This document shows positions 11,147 to 22,813 of a DNA stretch of 64,000 nucleotides, piece after piece (position 1 is the first letter of the stretch; every line of letters begins with the position of its first letter). Made by a program: the position numbers and the translations under genes. Origin of the DNA: Schistocerca nitens (lineage: Eukaryota; Arthropoda; Insecta; Orthoptera; Acrididae); NCBI RefSeq assembly GCF_023898315.1, contig NC_064616.1, forward strand, positions 546,149,602-546,213,601, written 5' to 3'. Under the pieces are notes generated by a model, which was not told where the DNA came from, made no database searches, and saw only the letters and a program-made list of their open reading frames with translations.

Positions 11147-11510
11147 CCTACATTGGTTAAGGGGTGTCGTCACGATCGCCACATCAATAGTGCTGACAGT
11201 CAAACTTCTTCAAGATAATGTTCGAACCCATGTTGCTGCTGCTGTTCGTGAAAAAACTGCCAAATTTGTGTCGTAGGTGAACCAGCATCCACCATACAGT
11301 CGGGACCTCACGTTCCATTACTTCGATCTGTTTGATCCCATGAAGAAATTCCTGGCCATTCAATGCTATACGGCAGATGCAGAAGTGAAATCACTAGTCC
11401 ACATATGGTTATACTCCATGCAAATGGACCTCTTCGAATAGGGCATGTTAAAACTTGTACCACGATGAGAGAAGTGTTTGAGAACTTTGATGACTATGTA
11501 TAAAATTATG
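11147..11510 (+). pseudogene. Mariner-like transposase, C-terminal part, right half of the split gene
   Basis: The frame reads LLQDNVRTHVAAAVREK (second catalytic Asp kept), then HPPYSRDLTFHYFDLF where mariners have SPDLAPSDYHLF (third Asp replaced by Tyr), then PMKKFLA, TADAEVKS and GMLKLVPR, the usual mariner C-terminal order. Three internal stops are present. Same orientation and order as 8455-8682, with the LINE between them, so both pieces are one interrupted gene. Confidence 0.7.
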
Positions 11511-11814
11511 TAAAAGATTTAAATGCATTTGTGACCTTCCTGTTTTGTTATCGGTTAACCAATTTCATAATAAAATTATTGTGTTTTACTTCCTAACCTT
11601 CCCTCTTATGTGTGCAAATCTGTATGAAATACATTAATTATATATATAATGTGTGCGTGCGGGCAAAACCATGGGTAGAAAGCTCCTGCTAAGCACCTGG
11701 ATCGACTCAGTCAAACTTGGTAAATATACTCCTTACTATCTGGATAGAAATACTGTGGGGGTAAGAACAAGGAACCTCCTGTTGAGCTCTGGCTGATAAT
11801 GCGGAGTGACATGG

Positions 11815-12180
11815 GGGAAGAACAGATGGACAGAGAGAGAGACAGAAAGAGAGAGAGAGAGGGAGTGGGAAGGAAGAGAAGTACACAGATATGGGGGAGA
11901 AGGGATGGAGAGAGAGAGGTTAGAGGGGAATGGCAGAGAAGGGGAAGATCAGGAGAAAGACAGAGAGAGGGTTAGGAGGAGATCGACTGGGTGAGGAATG
12001 AGAAGGAGATGGAAAGAGAGATGGAGAGGATGAAGTGGACAGAGGGAGGGGAAGGAAGATAGGGTCAGAGAGAGGCTCGGTGACATGAACAGTAAGTGGG
12101 GGAAGGAGGTAAACTGAGAGAGGGGGAGAACGAAATTGACGGAGAAGGGGAGGAGAAGATGGGCTGAGAGGGGAAATGAG
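11815..12180 (+). repeat. GA-rich low-complexity tract
   Basis: Long runs of agag, gggagaag and similar purine-rich words. The open frame at 11806-11994 is a by-product of this composition. The flanking part from 11511 holds only the 3' side of the mariner relic and AT-rich DNA with no gene. Confidence 0.8.
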
Positions 12181-12285
12181 GGGATGAAATGAGGAGATGC
12201 ACTAATAGAACTGGAATAAATGAATACCTAGGCAACGCAGGGTACCCCCCCCTAGGAGTCAATATTTTAGAAGTTGGTAGTGTAG

Positions 12286-12758
12286 ACCTTCCGCAGCTCG
12301 TGATCTTGCGCTAGTGTTCTCGCTTCCCGCTCTCGGGTTCCGGGTTCGATTACCGGCGGGGTCAGGCATTTTCCCTGCCTCGAGATGACTGGGTGTTGTT
12401 GTGTCGCCTTCATCATCATCATTCCTCCCCATTAAGGTCGGAGGAAGGCAATGGCCAACCCTCTCCACTAGGACCTTGCCTAGACGGCGGTGAGGGTGTC
12501 CCACATCGTCTCCTACTCTCCTCGGAGTATGGGACCTCATCATCATAAAAAAAATGGTTCAAATGGCTCTGAGCACTGTGCGACTTAATTTCTGTCGTCA
12601 GTCGCCTAGAACTTAGAACTAATTAAACCTAACTAACCTAAGGACATTACACACATCCATGCCCAAGCCAGGATTCGAACCTGCGACCGGAGCGGTCGCT
12701 CGGCTCCTGACTGTAGCGCCTAGAACCGTTCGGCCACTGCGGGTGGCTCATCATCATC
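12286..12758 (+). mobile_element. SINE family 3 copy, tRNA-derived, interrupted by a family 1 SINE
   Basis: A tRNA-like head with a B-box-type ggttcgatta (about 12340) followed by ggcggggtcagg and ending in catcatcat repeats. A family 1 SINE is inserted in the tail at 12547-12746. Outside both, agtgtag occurs at 12279-12285 and 12759-12765, a plausible target duplication for the outer SINE. Confidence 0.7.
12547..12746 (-). mobile_element. SINE family 1 copy, minus
   Basis: Full-length copy with complement of B box (ggattcgaacctgcgaccg). Flanked by ctcatcatcat at 12536-12546 and 12747-12757. Nested in the tail of a family 3 SINE. Confidence 0.9.
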
Positions 12759-12765
12759 AGTGTAG

Positions 12766-15700
12766 GCCATTTTCACAAAAAGTTTCCATTTAAAATGTGT
12801 ATAGTTTTTATTGGTTAGGGTGATTAAGCTTTCAGAATGTAACTCACAGAAGGTGTAGAGTTGGGGGAAACGCAAATAAATAAGTTCAATGTTAATTTTC
12901 AAGACTTGCACTTCAACGAATTTTTCAATTCCCGTGACAACACGAAATTTATAGGGCAACACTATTCATAATCCGAACCAACAATCTGTCTTTAGCGTTT
13001 ACTTTCCCGATAAGGAATTTTCCTTTCAACGAGTCTCACAGGAAAATCTAAAAGCGTAAAGTATGAGGGCCTTGGTGGCCCAAAAACTTCACCATTTCCG
13101 CTGAACCACCTTCTTTTGAATGTTAGGTTTATTGGCTGTTTGATCTGACAGCAACAATTTACATAGCCCCAGTCGTGCTGGAAGAACGTCGCCATCCAAG
13201 TAATCAAAGGAATCTCTTCCAATAGTGCTGCAATCATGGCTTCAAGGAAGTCTCGATAAGGGGACACCCGATGACATGCTTAAGGGGTATATACGTTTAA
13301 TAATGTAAACGTGAGCACAGTTTCACAAGTAGAGCTTCAAGATAAGAATGAAGCGTTGCAACTAGAGTGCCTACACGTTATATGAAACAGTTTACTGGAA
13401 ATACTGCATTTCGAATTAATTTAAACAACCGCCTTCTAAAATACCTACTATTCCTCCTGAAACACCCAGTATGTGCTAGAAGCTTCTGCACAGTGTAACT
13501 CGGAGGGTACGTCGTACCAATATTATGGATATACCAATCCACTTTATACGTCCACTGAACGAGGAGAAGTTATAACACTATTTGTTTATAGTTCATTTAT
13601 ATTTTTATAATTTTTACCTTTAAAATTTTCGTCTATTGGTACTATATTTTCTGTATATGTAAAGTAAAGTGAGCTACACTGGATGTTGAACATCTTTGCA
13701 TTGTATGTGAGTAACATATGTAAAATACTATGTAAATTGTTTATTACGTTAAATTATATTCTGATGACATTTCTTATTTAAAAATGGTTGTGTGTATAAA
13801 CTGTTCATATTGATGTAAATTTGACAATTGTAAGAAAAGGTCACGCGTAGGAACAATGTAAGAAATAGGTGTTACGTAAAAGCCAATATGCTTTTGTTGG
13901 AAACGGAAGTGCCTCTGGGGAGAGGAAAAGGTGGCAAGTGAGAACTGGCGCGCTACCTAGACCAAGCGCGGGAGGTACGTCACACAATCTGTTGGCAGCA
14001 GTGATTGAGGCAACACCCTTGTGGAGCACGAGAATCTTTGCCTCCAAATTTGGACAAAAATGCCTCGGATGAAGACTGCAAACGGCTTACGGCGTAGCTG
14101 CTTGGGCTACTGTATATAAAATTGAACGACGTGAAGAAGAGAAATGGAGCCCATAGAGCAACATACTTGCTGGCCGTACTGTGGGTAGCGTAGCCGTCAT
14201 AATTGCTCACCACACCAAAGTCTACAGAGACCAAATAAGATTTTTAGGTATTTTACTTTTGTACAGCGTGAAACATTAATTTAACCTTTTTTATTAGTGA
14301 ACAATCATTCTTGAACTTTAAAGAAACTGGTGTACCCTGTTATTTCATCATAATCATACACGTATATAGGGTTCTTTCCTGGTGTTTGGTTAATCCGAGT
14401 ATTAATTTTACAGACTTATGAAGTGCCAATTTAATATAACGAGGAACTGTTTAAACAGTTTTGTGTAAAAAGTTGTCTATTTTTTTTTACTGAAAGGCGT
14501 AATTAAAATCTTAGTTACAGTATGCGAACTAACATCCCAATTATGTTCGGGTTCACATGCGGTTCCTCTTCGTCGAAAAGTCTTGGCTCAAACTCGTCTA
14601 GGGGTTGAACAGCATGAGTCGCATTACACGCAGTAAATTAGACACTTATGACCCTTTGGTTAAATTTTCTGGCTGATAGCAAGTTTGCGAAATACAAAGC
14701 TAATATAACATATAACAACAGTAATAATTATATCGGGAGCTAAATTAACGACCTATAAATGATGTAGGCCACACAGTTGCGATTTGGTTAGAATGACGTT
14801 TATTCAGAAAGCAAACTAACAGCGCAAAATGGTCATATTTAGAGTTACTGTCACACTCGAGTGCATATCCACTTGACACAGTTCGATCATTCATAGTCTT
14901 ATTGCGAAACACAAGTCCAAAACTCTACCTCGATATTTACACGAAACGTTACTAGTTCACACCTGGCGAGCGGCTGCTCGCCTCTCAGAGACTTAAGTCC
15001 CGCCATACCAAACAACACGAAATTTTCAAAGTCATTTCACTTCCTAGTTGCCTAAATACTGACTGTCCGCTTATGCGTCCCAATCCGAAATGTCCCCTTT
15101 GGTGTCTCCAGCCTAATTGTCCATTTTTTCGTCTGCAGCAGCACTGTCCCTGTCCCCGTCCCCGGCCGCGTTTCCCGCGAGCCGAATACCCTCGCTCAAC
15201 TGACCAGGGCAGTTCCCTTTCCTGAAGCATTCCATCTGATTGGCTACAGTTTATTCAACATTATTTTACGTTTTAATATATTTAAATAATCAAAGGTTTA
15301 CCACTTTCACGTTCTAAATAAAGTAACAATAATATCCATTACATAACAAACGTCAAATTCTTCTACATAAAACCAATGCAATTTCCTTCTTAACTATGAA
15401 TCTCACGGCCAGTAGTCTTGCACCAATGTGCTTTCTGATAAATAAATAAAGAACAAAATTAACGGATATGCACTAAACTTTACAACAGATATTGTACCAC
15501 GTAATGATTAATTAAGGTGTCATGCTGTCACCGTTCTGTGCGTTTTGAGTCGAGGAAATGATGATCTCATGCTTAACTGAAAATACTGATAATTTAAATT
15601 TACTATACGTTATAAACAAATAAAGATACAGAGTTAATATTTACATCAGTTGTCATTTTACTGATGTGCTTCTGTAAGAAATGTCGATCGTTGAGGTCGA

Positions 15701-17084
15701 CTAAAGGGTTCAGATTTTAGCATTCAGGTCTTTGTTACAAAACATGTGAATTTCACTTTAAAAGTAAATCCTAAGCTATTACAGATATGATTAATATTCA
15801 ACTTTTATTGGGATCACCATGAAAAGGTATGGAGGATGGTAGATTAATATTACTGTGGTTTCATTCCATGCACTACTACAGAATTATATAGCTTTCATAA
15901 ATGTTTCCCTTCATACCCGATCTTAGGTCCGCCATACTTAACACTGCTACGTCTCCTTGGCCACAAACGACTTCTACTGGGTGTACATATAACGTAGGTT
16001 CTCGTCTGTCTCACTCGCACGCTACAGCGCAATAGACACCTGTAAGTTTCCCCATTTTGTGACGAAACTGCGCTCTTTGTGGCGAACAGTCCTGGACAAC
16101 AGAGTTCGTTTCACATTTCTGAAGGCTGACTCTTTCGCCGATCTACTTAAAGGAGAGTTTTCTTATCTATTGCAAAATGTTATAGTAAAGATTTGCTTAC
16201 GAAAACTTCAGTCTGAGTGAAGCAAAGTTATTCGAATCTGTTGAATGACTATACAGAGTTTGTTCAAAGAGTAGTAGCTTTTGAAAGTAAATTCCAGTAA
16301 CTAGAAAGAGGTTTCCTTGAAGTGAAATGTTCAACACAAACAGTGTGTGCTTTAGTATCTAAGTATTTTAATATTTATGTTAGTTAGTTATGTAAAGTGC
16401 TTTTCTGAAGGTCCCCCGTGAACAAATTTTTCTAGCTTCCTTGGAGTTATTCATTGGGCATTTTCTCTTTTAAAACCTTATGTATACGGGTGTAGCACTC
16501 AAAAAATTCCAGTGTCTGCACCAACACTGTTTACGTGGAGTAACATTTATTTGAAGAAGCCACATAAACAGCAGCACGAAAGTAGGCAAAATTCATACTT
16601 CTGCTTTTCCAATACTTCACTGTTTCGTTGCCGGCATAGGCTGGCCACCGTAAGTACGTATTTTAAACCACCAAATGAACTTGGAACTGAGTTGTCCTAG
16701 CTTCAATATAAAACTATTCATACTGCGTTTCTTTCTAACTGCTGGGCAGATTCTTAGGGAAAGAACTGAACAGTCTGATTTACTTATCCATTAGAGACAA
16801 CAAGCGGTCCAATGCCGTAAAAAGGGTAACTCTGTTGATTAGCTTTTCCTATTAACAGGACTATCCTCCCATAGTGTACTTTATTTGGCAACTAAACTAA
16901 ATTTAGTAAGAGGGTTATACGTGGAGACATAGAGACCGGGTTTTCAGTTATTTAGGTAAAAGCATACTACATTACAATAGAAGTGGTAGGATCATAAACT
17001 GACTGTCTATATGTCCCGTTACGTTCCCAAACCTCTCGCACCATATCTTCATTATCCCCACGTGAGTTAAACGACGGTGGCAGC
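12766..17084. other. Gene-free stretch, mostly AT-rich
   Basis: No ORF here matches a family I recognise. The segment 13850-14250 and a GC-richer patch near 15090-15240 contain short frames without motifs. They could be old LTR or exon debris, but nothing decides it. A possible transposon end (complement of ctgggtgtttcagg) is near 13455-13472. Confidence 0.4.
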
Positions 17085-17094
17085 AAAATGGTCG

Positions 17095-17295
17095 GGCTGG
17101 TTCAAATGGCTCTGAGCACTATGGGACTCAACTGCTGAGGTTATTAGTCCCCTAGAACTTAGAACTAGTTAAACCTAACTAACCTAAGGACATCACAAAC
17201 ATCCATGCCCGAGGCAGGATTCGAACCCGCGACCGTAGCGGTCTTGCGGTTCCAGACTGCAGCGCCTTTAACCGCACGGCCACTTCGGCCGGCTT
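17095..17295 (-). mobile_element. SINE family 1 copy, minus
   Basis: Full-length with B-box complement ggattcgaacccgcgacc. Perfect 10-bp duplication aaaatggtcg at 17085-17094 and 17296-17305. Confidence 0.92.
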
Positions 17296-17494
17296 AAAAT
17301 GGTCGCTCAGTATGTTTCTAATACTGGTTCTCTGAGTTTACCCAATACACTTTTACGAGAACTACGTTGTCTTTCTGTCACAGATTTCGATTTCCATTCT
17401 TCGAGCATTTCTCTTACTTTTTCGTATGGGCTATGCTGACTTGTCCCGTACCTAGTAGCGCATATATCAACTAAAATTATATACTGAAAGTATC

Positions 17495-17742
17495 CGTGCA
17501 CTTAGCTTAGTGATTAACATATCTGACTTCCATAAAACGGGCCTGGGTTTGATTCCCAGCTAGACTGGGAATTTGCACCACTCGGGGGACTGCGTGTTGT
17601 CTTTCATTCATCATCATCGACGTGTAAGTCACCCATTGTGGCGTCAACTGGAAAGACTTGCAACTCAACGGCCAAACTGCACCAAGCGGAGATTCACGGC
17701 CATCAATGCTATATGATCATCATCGTCATCATTGAAATGGTA
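17495..17742 (+). mobile_element. tRNA-derived SINE, family 4
   Basis: The head resembles a tRNA gene: an A-box-like tagcttagtgattaac at about 17502 and a B-box-like gggtttgattcccag at about 17546. The body contains gtaagtcacc and gcgtcaactggaaag, and the tail is rich in atcatc. I found no duplication. It directly abuts a LINE 3' segment. Confidence 0.65.
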
Positions 17743-17995
17743 CAGAAAAGAACAACACGAATGGTCAGAGCTTTGTTTGCTCCATGGGAGAGTGTCACAG
17801 ACATGTTTACGAAACTGAACTGGGGGACTCTTACAGATTGACGTGAACCATCCGAAGAAATTCCAGTTACAAAGTTTCAAGAACTACATTTAAAATATGC
17901 TTCTGTGAAAATACTACAACCCCCTACTTATCGCTCCCATAAGGATCATGACCAGATTAGATTTCTTAGAGCACACAAGGAGACATTTAAATAGT
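17743..17995 (+). pseudogene. CR1/jockey-like LINE, C-terminal RT-ORF fragment
   Basis: The frame reads VQKRTTRMVRALF...WESVTDMFTKLNWGTLTD, matching the block after the RT domain of CR1/jockey-type LINEs (VQRRAARFV...SSVTDML..LGW.TLE.RR). After a stop it continues KFQELHLKYASVKILQPP to the end. Only about 80 codons remain, with stops. A 5'-truncated LINE insertion is the simplest reading. Confidence 0.5.
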
Positions 17996-18136
17996 TATTC
18001 TTGCCGCGCAACATACCTGAATGAAATGTGGAAAAAAGCGTTGTAGAACATCAACATAAGGCAAAACGTTTTTATTTTTTATTTATTTATTATTATCTCT
18101 ATTAGTAACACTCTTTGCAGACTGAGTATCTATATA

Positions 18137-19558
18137 CACTCCTGGAAATTGAAATAAGAACACCGTGAATTCATTGTCCCAGGAAGGGAAAACTTTATTG
18201 ACACATTCCTGGGGTCAGATACATCACATGATCACACTGACAGAACCACAGGCACATAGACACAGGCAACAGAGCATGCACAATGTCGGCACTAGTACAG
18301 TGTATATCCACCTTTCGCAGCAATGCAGGCTGCTATTCACCCATGGAGACGATCGTAGAGATGCTGGATGTAGTGCAGTGGAACGGCTTGCCATGCCATT
18401 TACACCTGGCGCCTCAGTTGGACCAGCGTTCGTGCTGGACGTGCAGACCGCGTGAGACGACGCTTCATCCAGTCCCAAACATGCTCAATGGGGGACAGAT
18501 CCGGAGATCTTGCTGGCCAGGGTAGTTGACTTACACCTTCTAGAGCACGTTGGGTGGCACGGGATACACGCGGACGTGCAATGTCCTGTTGGAACAGCAA
18601 GTTCCCTTGCCGGTCTAGGAATGGTAGAACGATGGGTTCGATGACGGTTTGGATGTACCGTGCACTATTCAGTGTCCCCTCGACGATCACCAGTGGTGTA
18701 CGGCCAGTGTAGGAGATCGCTCCCCACACCATGATGCCGGGTGTTGGCCCTGTGTGCCTCGGTCGTATGCAGTCCTGATTGTGGCGCTCACCTGCACGGC
18801 GCCAAACACGCATACGACCATCATTGGCACCAAGGCAGAAGTGACCCTCATCGCTGAAGACGACACGTCTCCATTCGTCCCTCCATTCACGCCTGTCGCG
18901 ACACCACTGGAGGCGGGCTGCACGATGTTGGGGCGTGAGCAGAAGACGGCCTAATGGTGTGCGGGACCATAGCCCAGCTTCATGGAGACGGTTGCGAATG
19001 GTCCTCGCCGATACCCCAGGAGCAACAGTGTCCCTAATTTGCTGGGAAGTGGCGGTGCGGTCCCCTACAGCACTGCGTAGGATCCTACGGTCTTGGCGTG
19101 CATCCGTGCGTCGCTGCGGTCCGGTCCCAGGTCGACGGGCACGTGCACCTTCCGCCGACCACTGGCGACAACATCGATGTACTGTGGAGACCTCACGCCC
19201 CACGTGTTGAGCAATTCGGCGGTACGTCCACCCGGCCTCCCGCATGCCCACTATACGCCCTCGCTCAAAGTCCGTCAACTGCACATACGGTTCACGTCCA
19301 CGCTGTCGAGGCATGCTACCAGTGTTAAAGACTGCGATGGAGCTCCGTATGCCACGGCAAACTGGCTGACACTGACGGCGGCGGTGCACAAATGCTGCGC
19401 AGCTAGCGCCATTCGACGGCCAACACCGCGGTTCCTGGTGTGTCCGCTGTGCCGTGCGTGTGATCATTGCTTGTACAGCCCTCTCGCAGTGTCCGGAGCA
19501 AGTATGGTGGGTCTGACACACCGGTGTCAATGTGTTCTTTTTTCCATTTCCAGGAGTG
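18137..19558 (-). mobile_element. Complete Tc1-like element, copy 1 (1422 bp)
   Basis: TIRs of about 29 bp beginning cactcctggaaat at both ends with TA at 18135-18136 and 19559-19560. Same length as the copy at 22814-24235 and, by eye, only a few percent different. Contains one minus-strand transposase gene. Confidence 0.95.
18292..19314 (-). pseudogene. Tc1-like transposase, copy 1, inactivated
   Basis: From ATG at 19314 the frame begins MPRQRGREPYV and is homologous through the stop at 18292, which would give 340 residues, a normal Tc1 size. Order of landmarks: paired-type helix-turn-helix (RGRIVGMREAGWTYRRIAQH and a second HTH region), VVFSDEGHFCLGAND (first Asp), GIMVWGAIS, LLFQQDIARPR (second Asp kept; neighbouring Asn and His changed), ARSPDLSPIEHVWDWM (Glu kept). 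Spacing of the second Asp to Glu is 32 residues, not the usual 34. In-frame stops at the codons after RRQV and near LHG cut off the last ~45 residues. Upstream in-frame codons before 19314 lie in the element's end and are probably untranslated. Confidence 0.85.
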
Positions 19559-19698
19559 TATATCGATGAATGTAGCTGCAAATTTACATCATTATGCGAT
19601 AGATATTTCAGGAGCTATGACATCATAAACAACGAGATTCGTGAAAAACTAGCTTTATCTTAACATGGAGCACAAATTACCCATACCACAGTCATACT

Positions 19699-19883
19699 GC
19701 CGGCCGCGGTGGTCTAGCGGTTCTAGGCGCTCAGTCCGGAACCGCGAGACTGCTACGGTCGCAGGTTCGAATCCTGCCTCGGGCATGGATGTGTGTGATG
19801 ACCTTAGGTTAGTTAGGTTTAAGTAGTTCTAGGGGACTGATGACCACAGATGTTAAGTCCCATAGTGCTCAGAGCCATTTCAA
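19699..19883 (+). mobile_element. SINE family 1 copy, plus
   Basis: Begins gccggccgcggtggtctagc (A-box region), B box ggttcgaatcctgcc, tail ending agagccatttcaa. Near-perfect duplication ccacagtcatac / ccacagacatac on the two sides. Confidence 0.9.
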
Positions 19884-20063
19884 CCACAGACATACAGTGT
19901 TTGAACACTTAACGACTTTCAGCAAACTTGAAGCATAATTTCTAACCTTTTGTATACTTTTTCTCTCTTACACGATTAGTGTTAAACATTAACACATTAT
20001 CACATTTGTAAAGTAATCAGACGCTAGAAATTTTTTTCTTTCCTGTTTTTGAGAATTCGATCC

Positions 20064-20161
20064 CAAGATACAGGTAGCCGTACTGTAGGTGTAACCATAA
20101 CGGAGGGGTATCTGTTGAGAGGCCGGAGAAACGTACGGTTCCTGAAGAGGGGACTTTTTTT
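20064..20161 (+). mobile_element. RTE-like LINE, 5' UTR fragment
   Basis: Matches the 5' untranslated region of copy B (about 28838-28933), including tagccgta, ggggtatctgttgagaggcc and ttcctgaagaggg. It probably belongs to copy C, whose next recognisable part starts near 20523. Confidence 0.75.
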
Positions 20162-20522
20162 TTCCTTTATTGTTATTTTAATACCTGAACAATCAGGTAC
20201 GCTGTCAGCGGCATGCTACGACGCTCTTCATCCATAGTGTTGACAATAACAGAACACAGATTGGAGAATCAGTATGAACATAGTGACGGGCAAAGAAATA
20301 GTGGTCACAGATACACAAAAAACACGGAGCCGTTCACACTCGACGATAACGACACTGAAAACACGCTGACACGGCGCACATAACACTGATGAATCCGACG
20401 GCACAAGTGAACGTAGAAGCGTGACGGCGGACACTAAAAACACACAACGACGTCACACACACGAGACACTGATGGCGATGATCTCCGGCGCGCGAAAGTC
20501 CACGTAGCGTGTGCGAGTCGAA
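20162..20522. other. Unclassified GC-richer stretch between two LINE pieces
   Basis: Contains many cac/gac words and the phrase caatcaggtacgctg, with no ORF of note. It lies between the 5' UTR fragment and the coding remnant of LINE copy C and so may be an insertion, or a replacement of the missing LINE segment. Confidence 0.35.
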
Positions 20523-20540
20523 GATGAGACACTACCTATA

Positions 20541-20742
20541 GCCGGCCGCAGTGGTCTAGCGGTTCTAGGCGCGCAGTCCGGAACCGCGCGGCTGCTACGG
20601 TCGCAGGTTCGAAGCCTGCCTCGGGCATGGATGTGTTTGATGTCCTTAGGTTAGTTAGGTTTAAGTAGTTCTAAGTTCTAGGGTACTGATGACCACAGAT
20701 GTTAAGTCCCATAGTGCTCAGAACCATTTGAACCATTTGAAC
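20541..20742 (+). mobile_element. SINE family 1 copy, plus
   Basis: A-box region ggtctagcggttctagg, B box ggttcgaagcctgcc, tail with a doubled aaccatttg. Perfect 11-bp duplication cactacctata at 20530-20540 and 20743-20753. Inserted in LINE copy C. Confidence 0.93.
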
Positions 20743-20866
20743 CACTACCTATAGGAAATTTAAAGAGACCTTTCCAGAAAAGAAAATCACCTATATGAAT
20801 ATCAAGAGCTCAGATGGAAAACCAGTCCCAAGCAAAGAGGGGAAAGCAGAAGGTGGAAGGAGAATA

Positions 20867-22761
20867 CAGGGTGGGCCGTTGATAGTGACAAGGCCAAATA
20901 TCTCACGAAATAAGCATCAAACGGAAAAACTACAAAGAACGACATTTGTCTAGTTTGAAGGGGGAAACCATATGGCGCTATGGTTGGCCCGCTAGATGGC
21001 GCTGCCATAGGTCAAACGGATATGAACTGCGTTTTTTAAATGGGAGCTCCCATTTTTATTACACCTTCGTGTAGTACGTAAAGAAATATGAATGTTTTTG
21101 TTGGACCACTTTTTTCGCTTTGTGATAAATGGCGCTTAATAGTCACCAACGTCTAAGTACGTGGTAGCACGTAACATCCCGCCAGTGTGGACTGTATTTA
21201 CTTCGTGATACATTACCAGTGTTAAAATGGACAGTTTATCAATCGCAGAAAAGGTCGATATCGTGTTGATGTATGGCTATTGTGATCAAAATGGCCAATG
21301 GGCATGTGTTACGTATGTTGCTCGGTATCCTAGACGACATCATCCAAGTGTCCGGTCCGTTCGCCGGATAGTTACGTTATTTAAGGAAACAGGAAGTGCT
21401 CATCCACATGCGAAACGTCCACGACGACCTGCAACAAACGATGATGCCCAAGTAGTTGTTTTAGCTGCTGTCGCGGCTAATCCGCACATCAGTAACAGAC
21501 AAAATGCGCGAGAATCGGTGATCTCAAAAACGTAGGTTTTGATAATGTTACATCAACATCGACTGCACCCGTACCATATTTCTATGCACCAGGAATTGCA
21601 TGGCGACGACTTTGAACTTTGTTTACAGTTCTACCACTGGGCACAATAGAAATTATGGGACGATGACACAGTTTTTGTACTCCTTCTATTTAGCGACGAA
21701 GTATCATCCACCAACAGCGGTAACGTAAACCGGTATAATATGCACCACTGGGCCACGGTAAATCCACGATGGCTGCGACAAGTGGAACATCAGCGTTCTT
21801 GGCGGGTTAATGTATGCTGCTGCATTATGGGAGGAAGGATAATTGGCCCCCATTTTATCGATAGCAATCTAAATGGTGTAATGCACGCTGATTTCATACG
21901 TAATGTTCTACCGATGTTACTACAAGATGTTTCACTGCATGACAGAATGGCGATATACTTCCAAGGTGATGAATGTCCGGCACATGGCTCGCGTGCGGTT
22001 GAAGCGGTATTGAATAGCATATTTCATGACAGGTGGATTGGTCGTCGAAGCACCATACCATGGCCCGCACTTTCACCGGATCTGACGTCCCCTGATTTCT
22101 TTCTGTGGGGAAAGTTGAAGGATATTTTCTATCGTGATCCACCGGCAACGCCTGACAACATGCGTCAGCGCATTGTCAATTCATGTGCAAACATTACGGA
22201 AGGCTAACTCCTCACTGTTGAGAGGAATGTCGTTACAGGTAATGGCAAATGCAATGATGTTGACAGACATCATTTTGAGCATTTATTGCATGAATGTGGT
22301 ATTTACCGGTAATCACGCTGTAACAGCATGCGTTCTCAAAAACGATAAGTTCACAAAGGTACATCTATCACATTGGAACAACAGCAATAAAATGTTCAAA
22401 TGTACCAACGTTCTATGTTTTAATTTAAAAAACCTAACTGATATCAACTGTTCGTCTAAAATTGTGAGCCATATGTTTGTGACTATTACAGCGCGATCTG
22501 TTACAAAGTGCAAAAAGTGGTCCAACTATAACATTTATATTTCTTTACGTACCACATGAATATGTAATAAAAAATGAGGTTGCCCATTTTTAAAAAACGC
22601 GGATGATATCCGTTCGACCAATGGCAGTGCCATCTAGCGGGCCAACCATAGCGCCATCTGGTTTGCCCATTCAAGCTAGACAAGTTTCGTTCTTCGTAGT
22701 TATTTCGTTTGACGCTTATTTCGTGAGATATTTTGCCCGGTCACGTCAATGGATCACCGTG
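20867..22761 (+). mobile_element. DD41D mariner-like element, copy 1 (1895 bp)
   Basis: Terminal inverted repeats of roughly 55 bp: left begins cagggtgggccgttgatag, right (complement) begins cacggtgatccattgac, sharing the inner aaatatctcacgaaataagc. TA flanks at 20865-20866 and 22762-22763 match the LINE site. A second copy is at 45406-47287. Confidence 0.88.
21227..22278 (+). pseudogene. DD41D mariner-like transposase, copy 1, inactivated
   Basis: Starts MDSLSIAEKVDIVLMYG, an N-terminal helix-turn-helix of the type found in insect mariner-like proteins, followed by a second HTH (NPHISNRQ...). Catalytic blocks: LLFSDEVSSTNSGNVN (first Asp), YFQGDECPAHGSRAVEAVL (second Asp), SPDLTSPDFFLWGKLKD (third Asp). 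Counting residues from second to third Asp gives 41 between them. Breaks: stop at codon after VISKT (21534), a frame change before LLFSDE, and a stop after NITEG (22205) just short of the natural end near 22278. The family cuts and pastes at TA. Confidence 0.82.
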
Positions 22762-22813
22762 TATAGAGGATCTATATAAGAGCGATGAACTTGAGGGCAA
22801 TATTAGGGAAATA

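Noticed and set aside
11806..11994. Arg/Glu-rich ORF
   Set aside because: It is a translation of a GA-rich low-complexity tract.
12259..12546. 95-residue minus-strand ORF
   Set aside because: It lies entirely in a tRNA-derived SINE and reads antisense to it.
19699..19883. tRNA genes at the GC-rich A-box/B-box segments of the SINE copies
   Set aside because: These are heads of tRNA-derived SINEs: each is followed by the same non-tRNA body and flanked by target duplications, and no cloverleaf with an acceptor stem closes.
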